A stretch of 64,000 nucleotides of DNA from Marivirga arenosa (GCF_030503895.2 NZ_CP129970.2:2048001-2112000); one strand, 5' to 3'; shown: positions 37,800 to 46,955, counted from the first letter of the stretch. The notes: generated from the sequence alone by a model not told the origin. Program-made: numbers and translations.

Positions 37800-37875
37800 A
37801 CATTTGTTTTTATATGGATTGGCAAAATAAGCTGCAATTTTTTCATAATTTAGCGGCAATACAAAAAAATATTGC

Positions 37876-38856
37876 ATGCAAACTAAATTAGCCACCTCCG
37901 TTGGTATCACTTTAGACAGATTTATTAAGAAAAAACAAAATGATTTTGCCTTTGCATCAGGTGAACTTTCTCAACTTTTAAGAGATATAGCCCTAGCTGG
38001 AAAAATCATTGATAGAGAAGTTAATAGAGCGGGCTTAATTAATATTAGCGGTGCTTACGGAACTGAAAATGTTCAAGGTGAAGAACAACAAAAACTAGAT
38101 GTTATTGCTAATATCCGTTTTATCCGTGCCTTGAAAAATGGTGGTGAAGTTTGTGCTATTGTATCTGAAGAAGATGATGAAATCTTAGATCTTAATAATG
38201 AAGATGGAAGGTATATTGTAGCGATGGATCCTCTGGATGGTTCTTCTAATATTGATGTTAATGTTTCTATTGGTACGATCTTCTCTATTTTCCGAAGAGT
38301 TTCTCCTGTGGGGAGTAAGGTAACCAAGGAAGATGTTTTACAAAAAGGATCTGAGCAAGTTGCAGCAGGATATTTATTGTATGGTTCTTCTACCATGTTA
38401 GTATATACGACTGGTCGAGGTGTGAATGGTTTTACTTATGATCCTTCATTAGGCGAGTTTTTTCTTTCGCATGCTGATATGAAAATACCAGAGGATGGAA
38501 AAATTTATTCTATTAATGAAGGAGGCTATAGGAGTTTCGAACCTAAAGTTCAGAAATACATAGAAAACTGTAAAGATAAAAAGTATACAGCTCGTTATAT
38601 AGGTTCTTTAGTAGCTGATTTTCACAGAAACTTATTGAAAGGAGGGATTTATATTTATCCTTCAACCGAGAAAGCACCAAATGGTAAGCTTAGGCTAAAT
38701 TATGAATGCAATGCTTTAGCCATGATTTGTGAGCAAGCAGGTGGTTTAGCTACGGACGGAGAAAAAAGAATTTTAGATATACAACCTGATTCACTACATC
38801 AAAGAGTTCCTTTTTATGTAGGATCTAAGAAAATGGTGGAGGATGCGATGAGCTAA
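37876..38856 (+). CDS. fbp: Class 1 fructose-1,6-bisphosphatase
   Basis: A 326-residue gluconeogenic phosphatase. The catalytic [21 protein letters not shown] (Mg-binding), the preceding VSEEDDE acidic cluster, and [35 protein letters not shown] are diagnostic for class 1. It is divergent from aspartate kinase, and its stop directly abuts the stop of the convergent engB (no intervening base). Length is normal. Confidence 0.97.
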   Translation: MQTKLATSVGITLDRFIKKKQNDFAFASGELSQLLRDIALAGKIIDREVNRAGLINISGAYGTENVQGEEQQKLDVIANIRFIRALKNGGEVCAIVSEEDDEILDLNNEDGRYIVAMDPLDGSSNIDVNVSIGTIFSIFRRVSPVGSKVTKEDVLQKGSEQVAAGYLLYGSSTMLVYTTGRGVNGFTYDPSLGEFFLSHADMKIPEDGKIYSINEGGYRSFEPKVQKYIENCKDKKYTARYIGSLVADFHRNLLKGGIYIYPSTEKAPNGKLRLNYECNALAMICEQAGGLATDGEKRILDIQPDSLHQRVPFYVGSKKMVEDAMS

Positions 38857-39468
38857 TTAATTCTGCTCTTCCCAGGCAGAATTCATTTGGTCAATAAATC
38901 CTAAAATTTCCTCTTTACCTGATTTTTTTTCTGCAGAACTAATAAAAAAGGGAGGGAATTCTTCCCAGCTTCCCAGCATATGTTTTTTGAACACAGCTAT
39001 ATTTTTCTGTGTTTTATTAATAGATTGTTTATCAGCTTTGGTGAAAATTAATGCCAAAGGTAATCCTTTTTTACCTACGAAATCTAAAAATTCAACATCG
39101 GCTTTTTGAGGAGGTAATCTGGAATCAATAAGCACAAAAACACAGACAAGATTCTCTCTATTAATCAGGTAATCACTAATCATTTTACCCCAATTTTCAT
39201 TGGTTTTCTTGCTTACTTTAGCATAACCGTATCCAGGTAAATCAACCAAATACCACTTTTTATCCATCAAAAAGTGATTGATTAATTGAGTTTTACCTGG
39301 CCTAGAAGAAGTTTTTGCCAGATTCTTTCGGTCAGTCAGCATATTGATTAATGAAGATTTACCAACATTTGATCTTCCAATGAAAGCGTATTCAGCTAAA
39401 TCAGTTTTAGGACTTTTTCTGAAATCAGTATTACTGATTATAAATTCTGCATTTTTTATTCGCTTCAT
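38857..39468 (-). CDS. engB: Ribosome biogenesis GTPase EngB (YsxC/YihA)
   Basis: A 203-residue TrmE-Era-type GTPase needed for 50S assembly. G1 is GRSNVGKSSLI, the switch/G2 region SSRPGKTQLI, G3 DLPGYGYA, and G4 TKAD, all with the family context. The start ATG is preceded, only four bases upstream, by a perfect -7 box, so its mRNA would begin at or next to the start codon. It ends abutting fbp in convergent orientation without a visible terminator hairpin. Confidence 0.96.
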   Translation of the reverse strand: MKRIKNAEFIISNTDFRKSPKTDLAEYAFIGRSNVGKSSLINMLTDRKNLAKTSSRPGKTQLINHFLMDKKWYLVDLPGYGYAKVSKKTNENWGKMISDYLINRENLVCVFVLIDSRLPPQKADVEFLDFVGKKGLPLALIFTKADKQSINKTQKNIAVFKKHMLGSWEEFPPFFISSAEKKSGKEEILGFIDQMNSAWEEQN

Positions 39469-39472
39469 ACTG

Positions 39473-39480
39473 CAAATATA
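39473..39480 (-). promoter_or_regulatory. -7 box of engB (TATATTTG), predicts a leaderless mRNA
   Basis: On the minus strand TATATTTG is a full match to TAnnTTTG and ends four bases before the engB ATG. A T-rich -33 (TTTT) lies about 19 bases upstream. The transcript start would fall at or within a few bases of the start codon. Confidence 0.5.
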
Positions 39481-39790
39481 AAGGCTTTAGCTGGCATAAA
39501 AACTTAAGTTTTAGAAAGAATTATTAGTTTTGTTCTAATACTAAGTGAGTTTAAGCTTTGGGGGAAATCTTAAAATTTATTAGTGAGCTTAAGTCAATAC
39601 TAAAAAAAAGCATAAATTGAAAAAAAGTGGGTCAACATTTATATATTTATCACTTCATCCCATAAAATTTTGAATAAAAACAGGAAGATTTGGCTACTTT
39701 TTTTGATATAACATAAAAAGTAGTTTAATTTAAGTGATTATTTTACTGAAGCGACCTAACTCGCTATATTTTACCGAATTAAAGAATACG
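39481..39790. other. Non-coding region between engB and the OmpA-family gene
   Basis: 310 bases without a credible gene. Only weak structure is seen: a 14-bp palindrome AAAACTTAAGTTTT (39499-39512) and an inverted repeat CTACTTTTT / AAAAAGTAG (39694-39702 with 39715-39723). Both are AT-rich and of unknown meaning. A GTG-initiated extension of the OmpA gene back to 39734 is not supported. Confidence 0.4.
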
Positions 39791-41875
39791 ATGATATATA
39801 AAATTAGATTCTTTTTTGTTTTACTTTTAACTGTAACTATTGGTTCGCAGCTGAAAGCACAAGAGGCTGATCCAGATATGGCCAAAGAGTATTTGTCGAT
39901 AGCAGAAGAGATTTTGAGGGAAACACGTGTGTTAACACAGGCATTGGATATGTACAAATTAGCTGCTGATGCTGATCCAAATAGTGTAGAGGCAAACTTC
40001 AAAACAGGGGATACTTATCTTCAAACTACTGAAAAAGCTAAGGCAACTCAATATTTATTACGTGCCTATCAACTTGATTCGGATTATAAATTTGACATGC
40101 TTTACAAGATAGGCCAAGCTTATCAATATGGATATGAATTTGATAATGCTATTGAATATTACAATAAATATAAACAGAAGCTTGAAAGTAATACGGGTTA
40201 CAATGGTTCGGATTTAAAACCCATGAATGAAGTAGTTAGGCGCATTGATGAATGTAATACGGGTAAAAAATTGATGGCGGATCCGGTTAACTATTCCATT
40301 AAAAATGCTGGTACAGCCATTAACTCAATGGCTTTAGATTATGCTCCAGTGGTAAATGCTGATGAAACCATCATGATTTTCACATCTCGTAGAGGACCTG
40401 ATCAGGGAAACTTAAACGAAAACGTATTTGATGATAACTTCTATTATGAAGATATTTTCATTTCAAGGAAATCAGGAGGAGAATGGCAGCCAGCTGAAAA
40501 CATTGGTCCAGTTGTTAATACAAAATATCATGATTCGAACTTCGGTTTTTCACCAGATGGTAAAACATTATACATCTACAGTGACGAAGGAAATGGTGAT
40601 ATTTATTTTACCAATAACCTTTCTGAAGATACTTGGTCTGAGCCTATAGCATTAAGTGACAATATTAATTCAAGTGGATATAATGAAAAGTCAGTTTCGC
40701 AGACTGCTGATGGAAATACCTTATTCTTTGCTAGTAACCGCCCAGGTGGTTTTGGGGGGTTTGATATTTATTATTCAACTAAAAACAAAAAAGGAGAATG
40801 GGGACCTTCAAAGAATATTGGAAATGTAATTAATACTGAAGGAGATGAAGATGGTACTTTCATCACTTTTGATGGTAAAACTCTTTATTTCAGTTCTACT
40901 GGTCATAATGGCATGGGAGGATTTGATATTTTTAAATCTGAATATGATAGTGCGAGTAGCCAATGGAGTAATCCTGAAAACCTTGGATATCCTTTAAACA
41001 CTCCTGATGATGATATTTATTTTGTAATGACCAAGGATGGTAAAACGGGTTATTACGCTACTGTTAGAGAAGAGGGGATGGGGTATAATGATATTTACAG
41101 AGTTAAAATTGGTGGAGCAGAAGATGATTCAGATAAAAAATTAGAAAGTAAAACCGCTAATGTAGATGAGGGAGAAGAGAAGGAAAAAGAGCAAATAGTT
41201 GAGAAGGTAGAAGTAAAAGAAACTCCTGAAGATAAACCTACCACAGGAGCACCTGTTAAATTAATGGTCAGAGTTTTAGATGCAGGAAATGGTCAGCCAA
41301 TTGACGCTAATGTTAAATTGAAAGGTCAGGAGGATAATATTAATGTCCCCGCTGAGAGTAAAGACAACGGAATTTATACGTATGTGATTGTAAGGGAAGA
41401 ACCTACTAATTTTATGCTTTCTGCTGAAAAGCAAGGGTATATTTTTGCCAATAAAAGAATATCAATTCCTGCTTCAACTGCTGAAGAGCAAGTGGTAAGA
41501 CAAACTTTAAGGTTGAGCAAGCCAGAGGTTGGGACATCTAAAACTTTAAGAAATATTTTCTTTGAATTTGGTAAGGCTACCTTTACAACGGAATCTTATG
41601 AAGAATTAAATAAGATGGTAAGCTTCATGGAGGCTAATCCTCAAGTGAATGTTGAAATTGCCGGACACACAGATAATGTTGGTGCCGCTTCATTCAATAA
41701 AAAACTATCTCAGTTAAGAGCTAATAAAGTAGTTGACTATTTAACTGATAAAGGAATTGATAGAAGACGATTAAACGCAACCGGATATGGTGAAGAGAGA
41801 CCTATCGTTAGTAATGATGATGAGGTAATGGGAAGAGAGATTAACAGAAGGGTTGAATTTATTGTGAAAGAATAG
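39791..41875 (+). CDS. OmpA-family protein with TPR, beta-propeller and regulatory domains (PorE-like)
   Basis: A 694-residue envelope protein starting at ATG 39791, where a signal peptide (ending LKAQE) begins. Domains in order: TPRs (about 25-145), a WD40/PD40-like propeller with repeated SPDGKTLY / FDGKTLYFSS / DGKTGYYA blades (about 165-425), an acidic linker, a carboxypeptidase-regulatory-like domain (about 490-570, LMVRVLDAGNGQPIDANV), and a C-terminal OmpA domain (about 585-694, AGHTDNVGAASFNKKLS ... RRVEFIV) that binds peptidoglycan. This is the four-domain order of PorE, a type IX secretion component, though without a lipobox Cys, and paralogues with the same order are common in this phylum. 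Confidence 0.85.
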   Translation: MIYKIRFFFVLLLTVTIGSQLKAQEADPDMAKEYLSIAEEILRETRVLTQALDMYKLAADADPNSVEANFKTGDTYLQTTEKAKATQYLLRAYQLDSDYKFDMLYKIGQAYQYGYEFDNAIEYYNKYKQKLESNTGYNGSDLKPMNEVVRRIDECNTGKKLMADPVNYSIKNAGTAINSMALDYAPVVNADETIMIFTSRRGPDQGNLNENVFDDNFYYEDIFISRKSGGEWQPAENIGPVVNTKYHDSNFGFSPDGKTLYIYSDEGNGDIYFTNNLSEDTWSEPIALSDNINSSGYNEKSVSQTADGNTLFFASNRPGGFGGFDIYYSTKNKKGEWGPSKNIGNVINTEGDEDGTFITFDGKTLYFSSTGHNGMGGFDIFKSEYDSASSQWSNPENLGYPLNTPDDDIYFVMTKDGKTGYYATVREEGMGYNDIYRVKIGGAEDDSDKKLESKTANVDEGEEKEKEQIVEKVEVKETPEDKPTTGAPVKLMVRVLDAGNGQPIDANVKLKGQEDNINVPAESKDNGIYTYVIVREEPTNFMLSAEKQGYIFANKRISIPASTAEEQVVRQTLRLSKPEVGTSKTLRNIFFEFGKATFTTESYEELNKMVSFMEANPQVNVEIAGHTDNVGAASFNKKLSQLRANKVVDYLTDKGIDRRRLNATGYGEERPIVSNDDEVMGREINRRVEFIVKE

Positions 41876-41901
41876 AATCAAATTAAAATATGATAAGGAA
41901 T

Positions 41902-41926
41902 AGGGATGTTAATCATCCCTTTTTTA
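41902..41926 (+). terminator. Terminator of the OmpA-family gene
   Basis: Stem AGGGATG / CATCCCT (41902-41908 with 41914-41920), 5-base loop, followed by a six-T run. Confidence 0.85.
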
Positions 41927-41948
41927 TTTACGGATATTATTAAGAGGA

Positions 41949-42617
41949 ATGAAAAAGTATGCGATAATTGTGGCAGGTGGTACTGGTAAAAGAATGGGAG
42001 AGAGTCTTCCTAAACAATTCCTTAAGTTAGGAGGCACCCCCATATTAATCCATACCCTACAGGCATTTAATATAGCTGATCCTGAAATTGAATTGATTAT
42101 TACCTTACCAAAGGAAGAAATTCAATTCTGGGATGAGCTAAATGTCTGGCACCAAAATTATATAACGCATAAGGTAGTAGCAGGTGGAGAAACTCGTTTT
42201 CATTCCGTGAAAAATGCTTTAGAGCATGTAGATGAAGGATTAGTTGCCATTCATGATGGTGTTCGTCCTTTTGTATCTCCCGATATAATTTATGAGTCTT
42301 TCAAATTAGCCTCAGAAAAGCAAGCTGTCATTACAGCAGTTAAAATGAAAGATTCAGTAAGGCAACTTACAGAAGATGGAAAATCAAAAAACATCGATCG
42401 ATCTACTTTAAGGATGGTTCAAACGCCACAAACTTTTACAGTTGATCTTTTAAAATCAGCTTATAATACTGAATTCAAAAATCATTTTACCGATGATGCT
42501 TCTGTGGTGGAAGCCTATGGTAAAGATGTCAGCTTGATTGAAGGGGATTATCGAAATATTAAAATTACAACTCCGGAAGATTTGGTAATAGCCGAAGCAT
42601 TATTAGCCAATAAGTAA
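41949..42617 (+). CDS. ispD: 2-C-methyl-D-erythritol 4-phosphate cytidylyltransferase
   Basis: A 222-residue cytidylyltransferase of the MEP isoprenoid pathway. The signature VAGGTGKRMGESLPKQFLKL is the CTP-binding loop, IHDGVRPFVS follows, RSTLRMVQTPQTFTVDLL is conserved, and FTDDASVVEAYG ... NIKITTPEDLVIAE closes the fold. It has the normal length and is separated from the upstream gene by a terminator. It implies the non-mevalonate pathway in this organism. Confidence 0.95.
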   Translation: MKKYAIIVAGGTGKRMGESLPKQFLKLGGTPILIHTLQAFNIADPEIELIITLPKEEIQFWDELNVWHQNYITHKVVAGGETRFHSVKNALEHVDEGLVAIHDGVRPFVSPDIIYESFKLASEKQAVITAVKMKDSVRQLTEDGKSKNIDRSTLRMVQTPQTFTVDLLKSAYNTEFKNHFTDDASVVEAYGKDVSLIEGDYRNIKITTPEDLVIAEALLANK

Positions 42618-42622
42618 TGGTC

Positions 42623-42724
42623 TAGAGTTTATAAACTCTAATTTAAATAGGAAGGAGGAATGTATTTAGCCCATTTCTGGGCTAAATTATATGCTTAAGC
42701 TGAGTGTTTTAACACCACTCAGCT
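42623..42724. repeat. Cluster of three inverted repeats between ispD and the DUF2795 gene
   Basis: Three separate inverted repeats: an 18-bp perfect palindrome TAGAGTTTATAAACTCTA (42623-42640), a 9-bp stem with a 4-base loop TTTAGCCCA / TGGGCTAAA (42665-42686), and a 9-bp stem AGCTGAGTG / CACTCAGCT (42698-42706 with 42716-42724) that covers the stop of the convergent gene. None ends in a T-run. They may act as weak bidirectional ends of transcripts or protein sites. Confidence 0.45.
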
Positions 42725-42944
42725 AGTATTCATCCTCATTAAAGAAGAAATCTTCTTTTGATGGATAATCAGGCCAAATCTCCTCTATGTTTTCATAAGG
42801 CTGACCATCATCCTCTAATTCTTGTAAGTTTTCTACAACTTCCAATGGTGCTCCAGAACGAATACCAAAATCGATTAATTCGTCTTTAGTGGCTGGCCAC
42901 GGAGCATCTTCTAAGTATGAAGCTAATTCTAATGTCCAATACAT
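42723..42944 (-). CDS. DUF2795 family protein
   Basis: A 73-residue acidic cytoplasmic protein. MYWTLELASYLEDAPWPATKDELIDFGIRSGAPLEVVENLQEL is the DUF2795 core, a small helical domain widespread in bacteria and of unknown function; the C-terminal 25 residues are unusually acidic (NIEEIWPDYPSKEDFFFNEDEY). It stands alone. Its start lies 112 bases from the stop of the DUF349 gene, which is read in the same direction further upstream. Confidence 0.85.
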   Translation of the reverse strand: MYWTLELASYLEDAPWPATKDELIDFGIRSGAPLEVVENLQELEDDGQPYENIEEIWPDYPSKEDFFFNEDEY

Positions 42945-43055
42945 ATTCTACCGTATTTTTTTGATGCGCAAAAGTATGATAAAAAATTATAAATCAAAGC
43001 CTTAATTGCTTATGACTTTTACTAGCATACTAAAAAAATATACACAAAGTTCAAA

Positions 43056-44297
43056 TTATTTTAAATTTTTGTTCAAATCACGTAATTCATCCATGATTTG
43101 TTGTTTTACAGTAAGCTTTCTTTTTTGTTTTTCATGTTTAAAACCTACCAATTTATCTAGTTTCTGAGTTCCTAAATTAAATTTTTCTAGGTTTTCTTCA
43201 AATACATTTAATTCTTTTTGGTCTCTAGCTATTAAATCTCTTAAAATATTCATTTTAAATTTAACAGCATCTTTTTCACCTAAATCTTTTTTAGCCTTCT
43301 TTTTAAATAAGGACTCCAAAAAGTGCTTTTCAAAAATATAGTCATTTAAGGTAAAGTATTCATCATTTAATGAATGATCAAAAGTTTTGCCAAGGTTTTT
43401 CCATTTCTGTTGGATTGATTTTGCTATTTCAACAGCTTTATCAGAATCAAGAGTTTTGGCTTCTTTTAATTCATTTAATAAACCAGTCTTTTCCTTATCG
43501 TTATTCTCTTTCTTAGTGGCTTTAGAAGCTTTGCCAGATGATTTTCTATGGGTATACTTTTTAAACTCTTTTAATAAGTTAGCATATTTATCCTTAGGGA
43601 TATTTTCTAATTCTTTCCATTCCTGTACTAAAGATTCAACTTTTTTAGCTAACTGATCACTATCTTTTTCTTGAGATTGCAATTTTTTAGCTTTTTCAAT
43701 TAAAGCTTCATATTGCTTTTCTCTTGTAACCATCATTTCTTTCTTAGCCTCATAAAAAGATTTTTTCTTTTCATAAAACTCATCATAAATAGCCTGGAAA
43801 TCATTTTCAATCTCTTCTTTCTTATCTTCATCTACGGCACCAACTCTAATCCAGCGCTGTCGAAGCTCTTTTAATTTTTCTGTGGCTTCTTTCCAATCAG
43901 GATTTGCAGCATAGCTTTTCGCTTCTTCAACCAAAGTAGTTTTGACATCAAGATTACGTTTTCTGTTTTGGTTTATGTAATCCTCAAGCATTTTCTCCAA
44001 CATATCGAGACGCTCTTTTAAGGCTACAAAATCTCCAATACCATCATAAGAAGAAAGAGACTCTCTTAAATTAAGTACTTTCATCAAAAAAGAACCTTTG
44101 TTGTCTTCAGTCTCTATTTGGTGCTGAACTTTATCAACCTTTTCTTTTAAGGTTTCATATCGATCTTGAAAAAACTGAAAAGCAGATGCTTCATCATCTT
44201 TTACTTCACCGATTTCTCTTTGAGGAAAACCTTCTTGTTCTTTTAAGATTACCTTTCCGTTTTCAACGAAAGCCAATTCTTGCTGTAATTCAGTCAA
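43056..44297 (-). CDS. DUF349 domain-containing coiled-coil protein
   Basis: A 413-residue, Lys/Glu-rich cytoplasmic protein with repeated DUF349 units (for example WKEATEKLKELRQRWIRVGAV and DQLAKKVESLVQEWKELENIP), predicted largely helical. I place the start at TTG 44297, giving MTELQQELAFVENGKVILK, the usual N terminus of this family; a longer frame to 44435 contains no plausible domain and crosses a perfect -7 box (44331-44338) that should be upstream of the start. Function is not established. It is divergent from ettA. Confidence 0.85.
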   Translation of the reverse strand: MTELQQELAFVENGKVILKEQEGFPQREIGEVKDDEASAFQFFQDRYETLKEKVDKVQHQIETEDNKGSFLMKVLNLRESLSSYDGIGDFVALKERLDMLEKMLEDYINQNRKRNLDVKTTLVEEAKSYAANPDWKEATEKLKELRQRWIRVGAVDEDKKEEIENDFQAIYDEFYEKKKSFYEAKKEMMVTREKQYEALIEKAKKLQSQEKDSDQLAKKVESLVQEWKELENIPKDKYANLLKEFKKYTHRKSSGKASKATKKENNDKEKTGLLNELKEAKTLDSDKAVEIAKSIQQKWKNLGKTFDHSLNDEYFTLNDYIFEKHFLESLFKKKAKKDLGEKDAVKFKMNILRDLIARDQKELNVFEENLEKFNLGTQKLDKLVGFKHEKQKRKLTVKQQIMDELRDLNKNLK

Positions 44298-44330
44298 AAT
44301 ATTATAATTTGGTTTTTGTATAATTTGCTG

Positions 44331-44362
44331 CAAAAATAAATTTAATTTGCAATATAGCCCAA
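44331..44362 (-). promoter_or_regulatory. Promoter of the DUF349 gene
   Basis: On the minus strand TTG (44362-44360), a 21-base spacer, then TATTTTTG (44338-44331), an exact -7 match. It decides the choice of TTG 44297 as the start because longer translations would begin upstream of the promoter. Confidence 0.55.
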
Positions 44363-44444
44363 CGGCAGTTGTGTAATTAATTATGTAATCACGTAATTTG
44401 ATGTAGTATTTCGAATAAAAAGAAAAATAAAGCAAAAAAGCGAT

Positions 44445-46130
44445 ATGAGTGACGAAAAAATAATCTTTTCTATGGCGGGGGTTTCCAAAATCTACCCTCC
44501 CAAAAAAACAGTTTTAAAGGATATATACTTATCATTTTATTATGGCGCTAAAATCGGTGTTTTAGGGCTTAATGGTTCAGGTAAATCTTCATTGTTAAAA
44601 ATTATTGCTGGTATTGATAAAGATTACCAAGGTGAAGTGGTAGCTTCAAAAGAATATTCAGTTGGTTTATTAGAACAGGAACCTGAGCTTGATCCTAATA
44701 AAACGGTAAAAGAAGTAGTGGAAGAAGGTGTAGCGGAAACGGTTAATCTTTTAAAAGAATTCGAAGAGATAAATGAGAAATTCGCTGACCCGGAAGTGCT
44801 GGATAATCCTGATAAAATGAATGATTTAATTGAACAACAAGCAAAAGTTCAAGAGAAATTAGATCATGTTAATGCTTGGGAGCTTGATAGTAAATTAGAA
44901 CAGGCTATGGATGCATTGAGAACTCCACCAGCTGACTCACCAGTTAAAAATTTGTCAGGGGGTGAAAAACGTAGGGTAGCACTTTGTAGACTTTTACTTC
45001 AAGAACCAGACGTTTTATTATTAGATGAGCCCACTAACCATTTAGATGCTGAGTCTGTACATTGGTTAGAACATCATTTGCAACAATATAAAGGAACTGT
45101 AATAGCCGTTACTCACGATCGTTATTTCCTAGATAATGTTGCTGGCTGGATTTTAGAATTAGATAGAGGTGAAGGCATTCCATGGAAAGGAAATTACTCA
45201 AGTTGGTTAGACCAGAAGCAAAAAAGGTTGGCTCAGGAAGAAAAGACTGAATCAAAAAGGCAAAAAACTTTGCAGCGTGAGTTAGAGTGGGTAAGAATGG
45301 CTCCAAAAGCACGTCAAGCTAAATCAAAAGCGCGTTTAAGTTCTTATGAGAAGATGCTCGATGAAGAGGGTAAGGAAAAAGAACAGAAGTTAGAACTCTT
45401 TATACCGCCAGGCCCTAGATTAGGTAGCAAGGTGATTGAGGCTAAAGGCGTTGCCAAAGCTTATGGCGATAAGTTATTATATGAAGATTTAAATTTCTCT
45501 CTACCACAAGGGGGTATTGTTGGAATTATCGGTCCTAATGGTGCAGGTAAAACCACATTGTTTAAATTAATTACGGGCAAAGAAGAGCCAGATGCTGGTA
45601 CTTTTGAGGTAGGAGAAACTGTGAAAATCTCTTATGTAGATCAAGAACATGATAATCTTGATCCTAATAAATCTGTTTGGGAAAATATATCTGAAGGGAA
45701 TGAGTGGATTCAGTTAGGGAATAATAAGATCAATTCAAGAGCATACGTAAGTAAGTTTAATTTTGCAGGTGCTGATCAAGAAAAGAAAGTAGGAGTATTG
45801 TCAGGTGGAGAGCGAAACAGAGTTCACCTTGCCATGTCAATTAAGCAAGAAGCGAATTTATTATTGCTTGATGAGCCTACTAACGATTTGGATGTAAATA
45901 CACTACGTGCATTAGAGGAGGGTTTAGAAAACTTCGCAGGTTGTGCGGTAATAATAAGTCACGATAGATGGTTCTTAGATAGAATTTGTACCCATATTTT
46001 AGCCTTTGAGGGGGATTCTCAAGTATATTGGTTTGAAGGAAACTTTTCTGATTATGAAGAGAATAGAAAGAAAAGGCTTGGCGATGATGCAATTCCTAAA
46101 AGAATAAAATATAAAAAGCTTACTAGATAG
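44445..46130 (+). CDS. ettA: Energy-dependent translational throttle ABC-F protein EttA
   Basis: A 561-residue soluble ABC-F ATPase that binds the ribosomal E site and gates entry of the first peptide-bond cycle by ATP/ADP level. Both ABC modules are intact: GLNGSGKSSLLKII and LSGGEKRRVALCRLL with LLLDEPTNHLDAESV in the first, and GPNGAGKTTLFKLI, LSGGERNRVHLAMS and LLLDEPTNDLDVNTL in the second. The linker (about 245-315, RQAKSKARLSSYEKML) is the EttA-type tRNA-interaction motif. It is divergent from the DUF349 gene and ends before a strong terminator. Confidence 0.96.
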   Translation: MSDEKIIFSMAGVSKIYPPKKTVLKDIYLSFYYGAKIGVLGLNGSGKSSLLKIIAGIDKDYQGEVVASKEYSVGLLEQEPELDPNKTVKEVVEEGVAETVNLLKEFEEINEKFADPEVLDNPDKMNDLIEQQAKVQEKLDHVNAWELDSKLEQAMDALRTPPADSPVKNLSGGEKRRVALCRLLLQEPDVLLLDEPTNHLDAESVHWLEHHLQQYKGTVIAVTHDRYFLDNVAGWILELDRGEGIPWKGNYSSWLDQKQKRLAQEEKTESKRQKTLQRELEWVRMAPKARQAKSKARLSSYEKMLDEEGKEKEQKLELFIPPGPRLGSKVIEAKGVAKAYGDKLLYEDLNFSLPQGGIVGIIGPNGAGKTTLFKLITGKEEPDAGTFEVGETVKISYVDQEHDNLDPNKSVWENISEGNEWIQLGNNKINSRAYVSKFNFAGADQEKKVGVLSGGERNRVHLAMSIKQEANLLLLDEPTNDLDVNTLRALEEGLENFAGCAVIISHDRWFLDRICTHILAFEGDSQVYWFEGNFSDYEENRKKRLGDDAIPKRIKYKKLTR

Positions 46131-46184
46131 AGCCAAGCATAAAACGCTGATTGTATCGTATTTATGTAAACTGCAGTCTTTGTC

Positions 46185-46219
46185 AAAAGCCCAACTTAAA
46201 CTAAGTTGGGCTTTTATTT
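46185..46219 (+). terminator. Rho-independent terminator of ettA
   Basis: A perfect 14-bp stem (46185-46198 with 46202-46215, AAAAGCCCAACTTA and its complement) with a 3-base loop and T-rich tail. With A-run and T-run on both sides it could end transcripts in either direction. Confidence 0.9.
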
Positions 46220-46295
46220 TGCGTTAGTTTAATTATTCAGTATAAAATGAAACTAAAAGGATGATTATTATGTATAATCCATTGTGATATTTAAT

Positions 46296-46574
46296 ATGAA
46301 TAAAATAAAAAGAAACATATTTTTCCTATTAGCTTTTTCATTTATGTTGAGCTTACCCTTGTCGGCAAGTAGTAACATTAACGAAGAAGTTGAAACTATT
46401 CATGTTGTTCTAGAATATCAATCGAAGCAACAAGCATATTCCAAAACTATTAAAAATACTATCCATAGAGTATTATGGGCAGTTGATATTTCTATCCAAA
46501 ACTATGAGTATTTAAGAATTCATTCTTCTGAAAATCTTATTATACTCTATAAACAGCTAATTTTCTATAATTGA
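46296..46574 (+). CDS. Small secreted protein of unknown function
   Basis: A 92-residue protein starting at ATG 46296 (a GTG at 46284 is in frame) with a clear signal peptide (IFFLLAFSFMLSLPLSAS). The mature part is ~65 residues, basic and aromatic, without a recognisable domain. It lies between ettA and another small gene read in the same direction. The signal peptide is the main support for it being real; no family match is known to me. Confidence 0.55.
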   Translation: MNKIKRNIFFLLAFSFMLSLPLSASSNINEEVETIHVVLEYQSKQQAYSKTIKNTIHRVLWAVDISIQNYEYLRIHSSENLIILYKQLIFYN

Positions 46575-46625
46575 TTTTTTGAGGTTTTTAGATGAAAACA
46601 TATAGTAAACTTTAAATTTTTAATT

Positions 46626-46916
46626 ATGGAAACTTTAGTTAGTAGAACAATAGATAAAAACGACCTTTCAAAAATCTCATTTATTAAAAACGATGTATTA
46701 CTGGATGAAAATGATGCCCTTATCAGATTACAGAAACTTAATAAGGCTTTAATTCTCGGTAATTTGCATAAAACTTCAGTAAAAATTGAATTTATGAACG
46801 CTGAAGGTGAACTTCTAAATACTGTGGGAACTGTTTGGGCCGTAACAGAAAAAAATGTATTGCTCAAGAAAAACTACCATATACCGATTAAGTCTATCGT
46901 AAAAGTAGCAATATAG
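46626..46916 (+). CDS. Small conserved cytoplasmic protein (Bacteroidetes family)
   Basis: A 96-residue protein without signal or membrane segments. The region from residue ~34 reads LIRLQKLNKALILGNLHKTSVKIEFMN then VGTVWAVTEKNVLLKKNYHIPIKSI, a beta-rich pattern that I recall from a small uncharacterised Bacteroidetes family in which a DNA-binding or SH3-like fold seems possible. It is followed by a good terminator. Function unknown; confidence is for it being a gene. Confidence 0.75.
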   Translation: METLVSRTIDKNDLSKISFIKNDVLLDENDALIRLQKLNKALILGNLHKTSVKIEFMNAEGELLNTVGTVWAVTEKNVLLKKNYHIPIKSIVKVAI

Positions 46917-46920
46917 AAAA

Positions 46921-46955
46921 TAGGGGCTCTCAACACTAGAGAGCCCTTATTTTTA
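46921..46955 (+). terminator. Rho-independent terminator of the 46626 gene
   Basis: An 8-bp stem GGGCTCTC / GAGAGCCC (46924-46931 with 46939-46946), 7-base loop, then TTATTTTTAT. Confidence 0.85.

Noticed and set aside
37800-37910. N-terminal extension of aspartate kinase
   Set aside because: It overlaps fbp, and the family N terminus MQVFKFGG starts at 37799.
39499-39512. AAAACTTAAGTTTT palindrome as an operator
   Set aside because: Short AT-only palindromes are expected by chance at this base composition.
39734-39790. GTG-initiated extension of the OmpA-family gene
   Set aside because: The signal peptide begins at ATG 39791; the extra 19 residues would bury it.
42660-42698. 12-codon frame after a strong GGAGG sequence
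   Set aside because: The Shine-Dalgarno-like match is striking but Bacteroidetes do not rely on it, the frame spans a hairpin, and no regulated gene follows on that strand.
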